Assembly: GCA_900549975.1 (NCBI GenBank)
Contig: URQK01000012.1
Location: 1-25,074, forward strand
DNA length: 25,074 nt
Direction: 5' to 3'
DNA from: an uncultured Mollicutes bacterium
Lineage (GTDB): Bacteria > Bacillota_I > Bacilli_A > RFN20 > CAG-826
The position numbers were made by a program, and so were the translations under genes. Shown here one piece after another: positions 23,899-25,074 of this stretch. The notes beneath the pieces are model-generated. The model made no database searches and was not told where the DNA came from. It saw only the letters and a program-made list of their open reading frames with translations. Within the stretch, counting starts at the first letter, position 1; every line of letters starts with the position of its first letter.

Positions 23899-25074
23899 AT
23901 GAAAAATTATTATGAAAAAAGTGTTGATGAAGTATTAAGTGAGTTTAAAACTAATAAAAAAGGACTTACTAATAGCGAAGTCGAGGTTCGCTTAAAAGAA
24001 TTTGGAAAGAATGCTCTTATTGCTAAAAAGAAAAAGAGTTTTATTCGTTTATTCTTTGAACAAATGAAGGATCTAATGATTATTGTTCTTTTACTTGCGG
24101 CTTTAATATCTGCTGTTCTTGCCATTATTGAAAAAAATTATCTTGAGTTAATTGATGGAGGAATTATTTTATTAATCGTTATCATTAACTCAATAATTGG
24201 TGTTATGCAAGAACAAAAAGCAGATAAATCTATGGAACTACTTAAAAATATGAATAAACCATTTGCTAAAGTATTAAGAAATGGTGAAATCGAAAAAGTA
24301 AAAAGTGAAGATATTGTTGTTGGTGATATTATCATACTTGAAGCAGGCGATTCAGTTCCTGCCGATTTAAGAATTATAGAAAGTGCCTCTTTAAAAATAG
24401 AAGAATCTTCGCTTACTGGTGAAAGTTTACCAGTTAGTAAAGAAGACGCTATACTACCACAAAATACTCCGTTAGGAGACCGCAAAAATATGGCATTTAG
24501 TTCCACAACTGTAAGTTATGGAAGAGGAAAAGGTGTCGTAGTTGCTACGGGTATGAATACCGAAGTAGGACATATAGCTAATATGCTTAATGAAGATGAT
24601 AAACAAATTACACCTTTACAAGGTCAATTAAATAAAACTGCAAAAATGCTATCAATTTTAATATTAGGAATAGCGATTGTGATATTTGTTGCCTCACTAA
24701 TTAAAAATGGTTTGACGATGGATTCAATTGTCGAAAGCTTTATGACTGCGGTTGCTATTGCCGTTGCCGCAATTCCTGAAGGACTTAGTGCAGTTGTAAC
24801 AATTGTATTAGCAATAGGTGTTAAAGAAATGTCGAAAAATAACGCTATTGTAAAACATTTGCCAGCTGTAGAAACGCTAGGATGTTGCCAAGTTATTTGC
24901 TCTGATAAAACTGGAACACTAACAATGAATAAAATGACTGTTAAACAATTATACACATTATCTAATGGACTATTTGTTGATATTAAAGAAAACGATGATA
25001 ATAGCGTAAACGCATTAGTTAATGGGATGGTTTTATGTAATGACACTACAACTAGTAATGAAGGAACATTATTA
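23899..25074 (+). CDS. P-type cation ATPase, probably Mn2+/Ca2+ exporter (3' end cut by window)
   Basis: The first 392 residues of a P-type ATPase of the P2 (Ca2+/Mn2+) group, open to the window end; full members are about 850-900 residues. An N-terminal cation-ATPase domain (about 1-70) is followed by helices 1-2 and the actuator domain with SSLTGESLPV. Helix 4 carries the ion-binding AAIPEGLSAV, and the phosphorylation motif CSDKTGTLTMNKM follows. PEGL at helix 4 is shared by SERCA-like Ca2+ pumps and the bacterial exporters LMCA1 and YoaB. The Mn2+ riboswitch directly upstream argues for Mn2+ efflux, as shown for YoaB-like proteins in Lactococcus. The start is ATG 23899, with AGGAAGG just upstream. 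Reverse-strand frames within it are shadows. Confidence 0.92.
   Translation, partial: MKNYYEKSVDEVLSEFKTNKKGLTNSEVEVRLKEFGKNALIAKKKKSFIRLFFEQMKDLMIIVLLLAALISAVLAIIEKNYLELIDGGIILLIVIINSIIGVMQEQKADKSMELLKNMNKPFAKVLRNGEIEKVKSEDIVVGDIIILEAGDSVPADLRIIESASLKIEESSLTGESLPVSKEDAILPQNTPLGDRKNMAFSSTTVSYGRGKGVVVATGMNTEVGHIANMLNEDDKQITPLQGQLNKTAKMLSILILGIAIVIFVASLIKNGLTMDSIVESFMTAVAIAVAAIPEGLSAVVTIVLAIGVKEMSKNNAIVKHLPAVETLGCCQVICSDKTGTLTMNKMTVKQLYTLSNGLFVDIKENDDNSVNALVNGMVLCNDTTTSNEGTLL

Noticed and set aside
1..25074. CRISPR arrays, transposases, tRNA or rRNA genes
   Set aside because: No repeat-spacer pattern, transposase motif, terminal inverted repeats or cloverleaf sequences were seen on either strand.

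Overview
The window is very AT-rich DNA from a low-GC Gram-positive-type bacterium. Support comes from strong AGGAGG-type ribosome binding sites, sigma-A-type TTGACA/TATAAT promoters, cre-like catabolite sites, an AgrC/LytTR two-component pair, LmrCD-like heterodimeric ABC exporters and a yybP-ykoY leader. All 16 complete genes end in TAA (13) or TAG (3), none in TGA, and Trp is always TGG. This fits an uncultured gut Bacilli lineage (Erysipelotrichales/RF39-like), but the lineage is an inference.

Layout. (1) 141-2299: an orphan quorum-sensing-type two-component system, with a LytTR response regulator and a seven-helix GHKL kinase and no agrB/agrD beside it. (2) 2300-11918: a surface/secretion cluster. 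A nested hairpin leader with a cre-like site precedes a membrane-anchored, domain-inverted GH3 glycosidase. It is followed by a membrane-anchored protein with Ig-like, carbohydrate-binding-like and beta-propeller-like parts, a 42-residue peptide of unknown role, and a secreted protein made of three related propeller-like modules. (3) 11979-16171: a MarR repressor divergent from a heterodimeric multidrug-type ABC exporter, with mirrored promoter/operator sequences between them. (4) 16231-17520: a P-loop kinase on the minus strand and an ATC-hydrolase-family protein on the plus strand. (5) 17640-21906: an operon of a PhnP-like metallo-hydrolase, a MacB/LolD-type ATPase and a large FtsX-type permease. 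(6) 21914-22943: an intergenic zone with a small membrane protein and three apparent stand-alone small RNA genes. (7) 22944-23723: uridine phosphorylase under a promoter that overlaps a perfect cre. (8) 23724-25074: a yybP-ykoY (Mn2+) riboswitch with its terminator, leading into a P-type cation ATPase cut by the window edge.

The most unusual signal is a set of three compact RNAs of about 70 nt (21949-22021, 22655-22722, 22787-22859). Each starts 6-8 bases after a sigma-A-like promoter and folds as a three-way junction. In each, the closing helix is also the terminator stem. Two are tandem paralogues whose stems differ by compensatory changes. I do not recognise them as a known RNA family.
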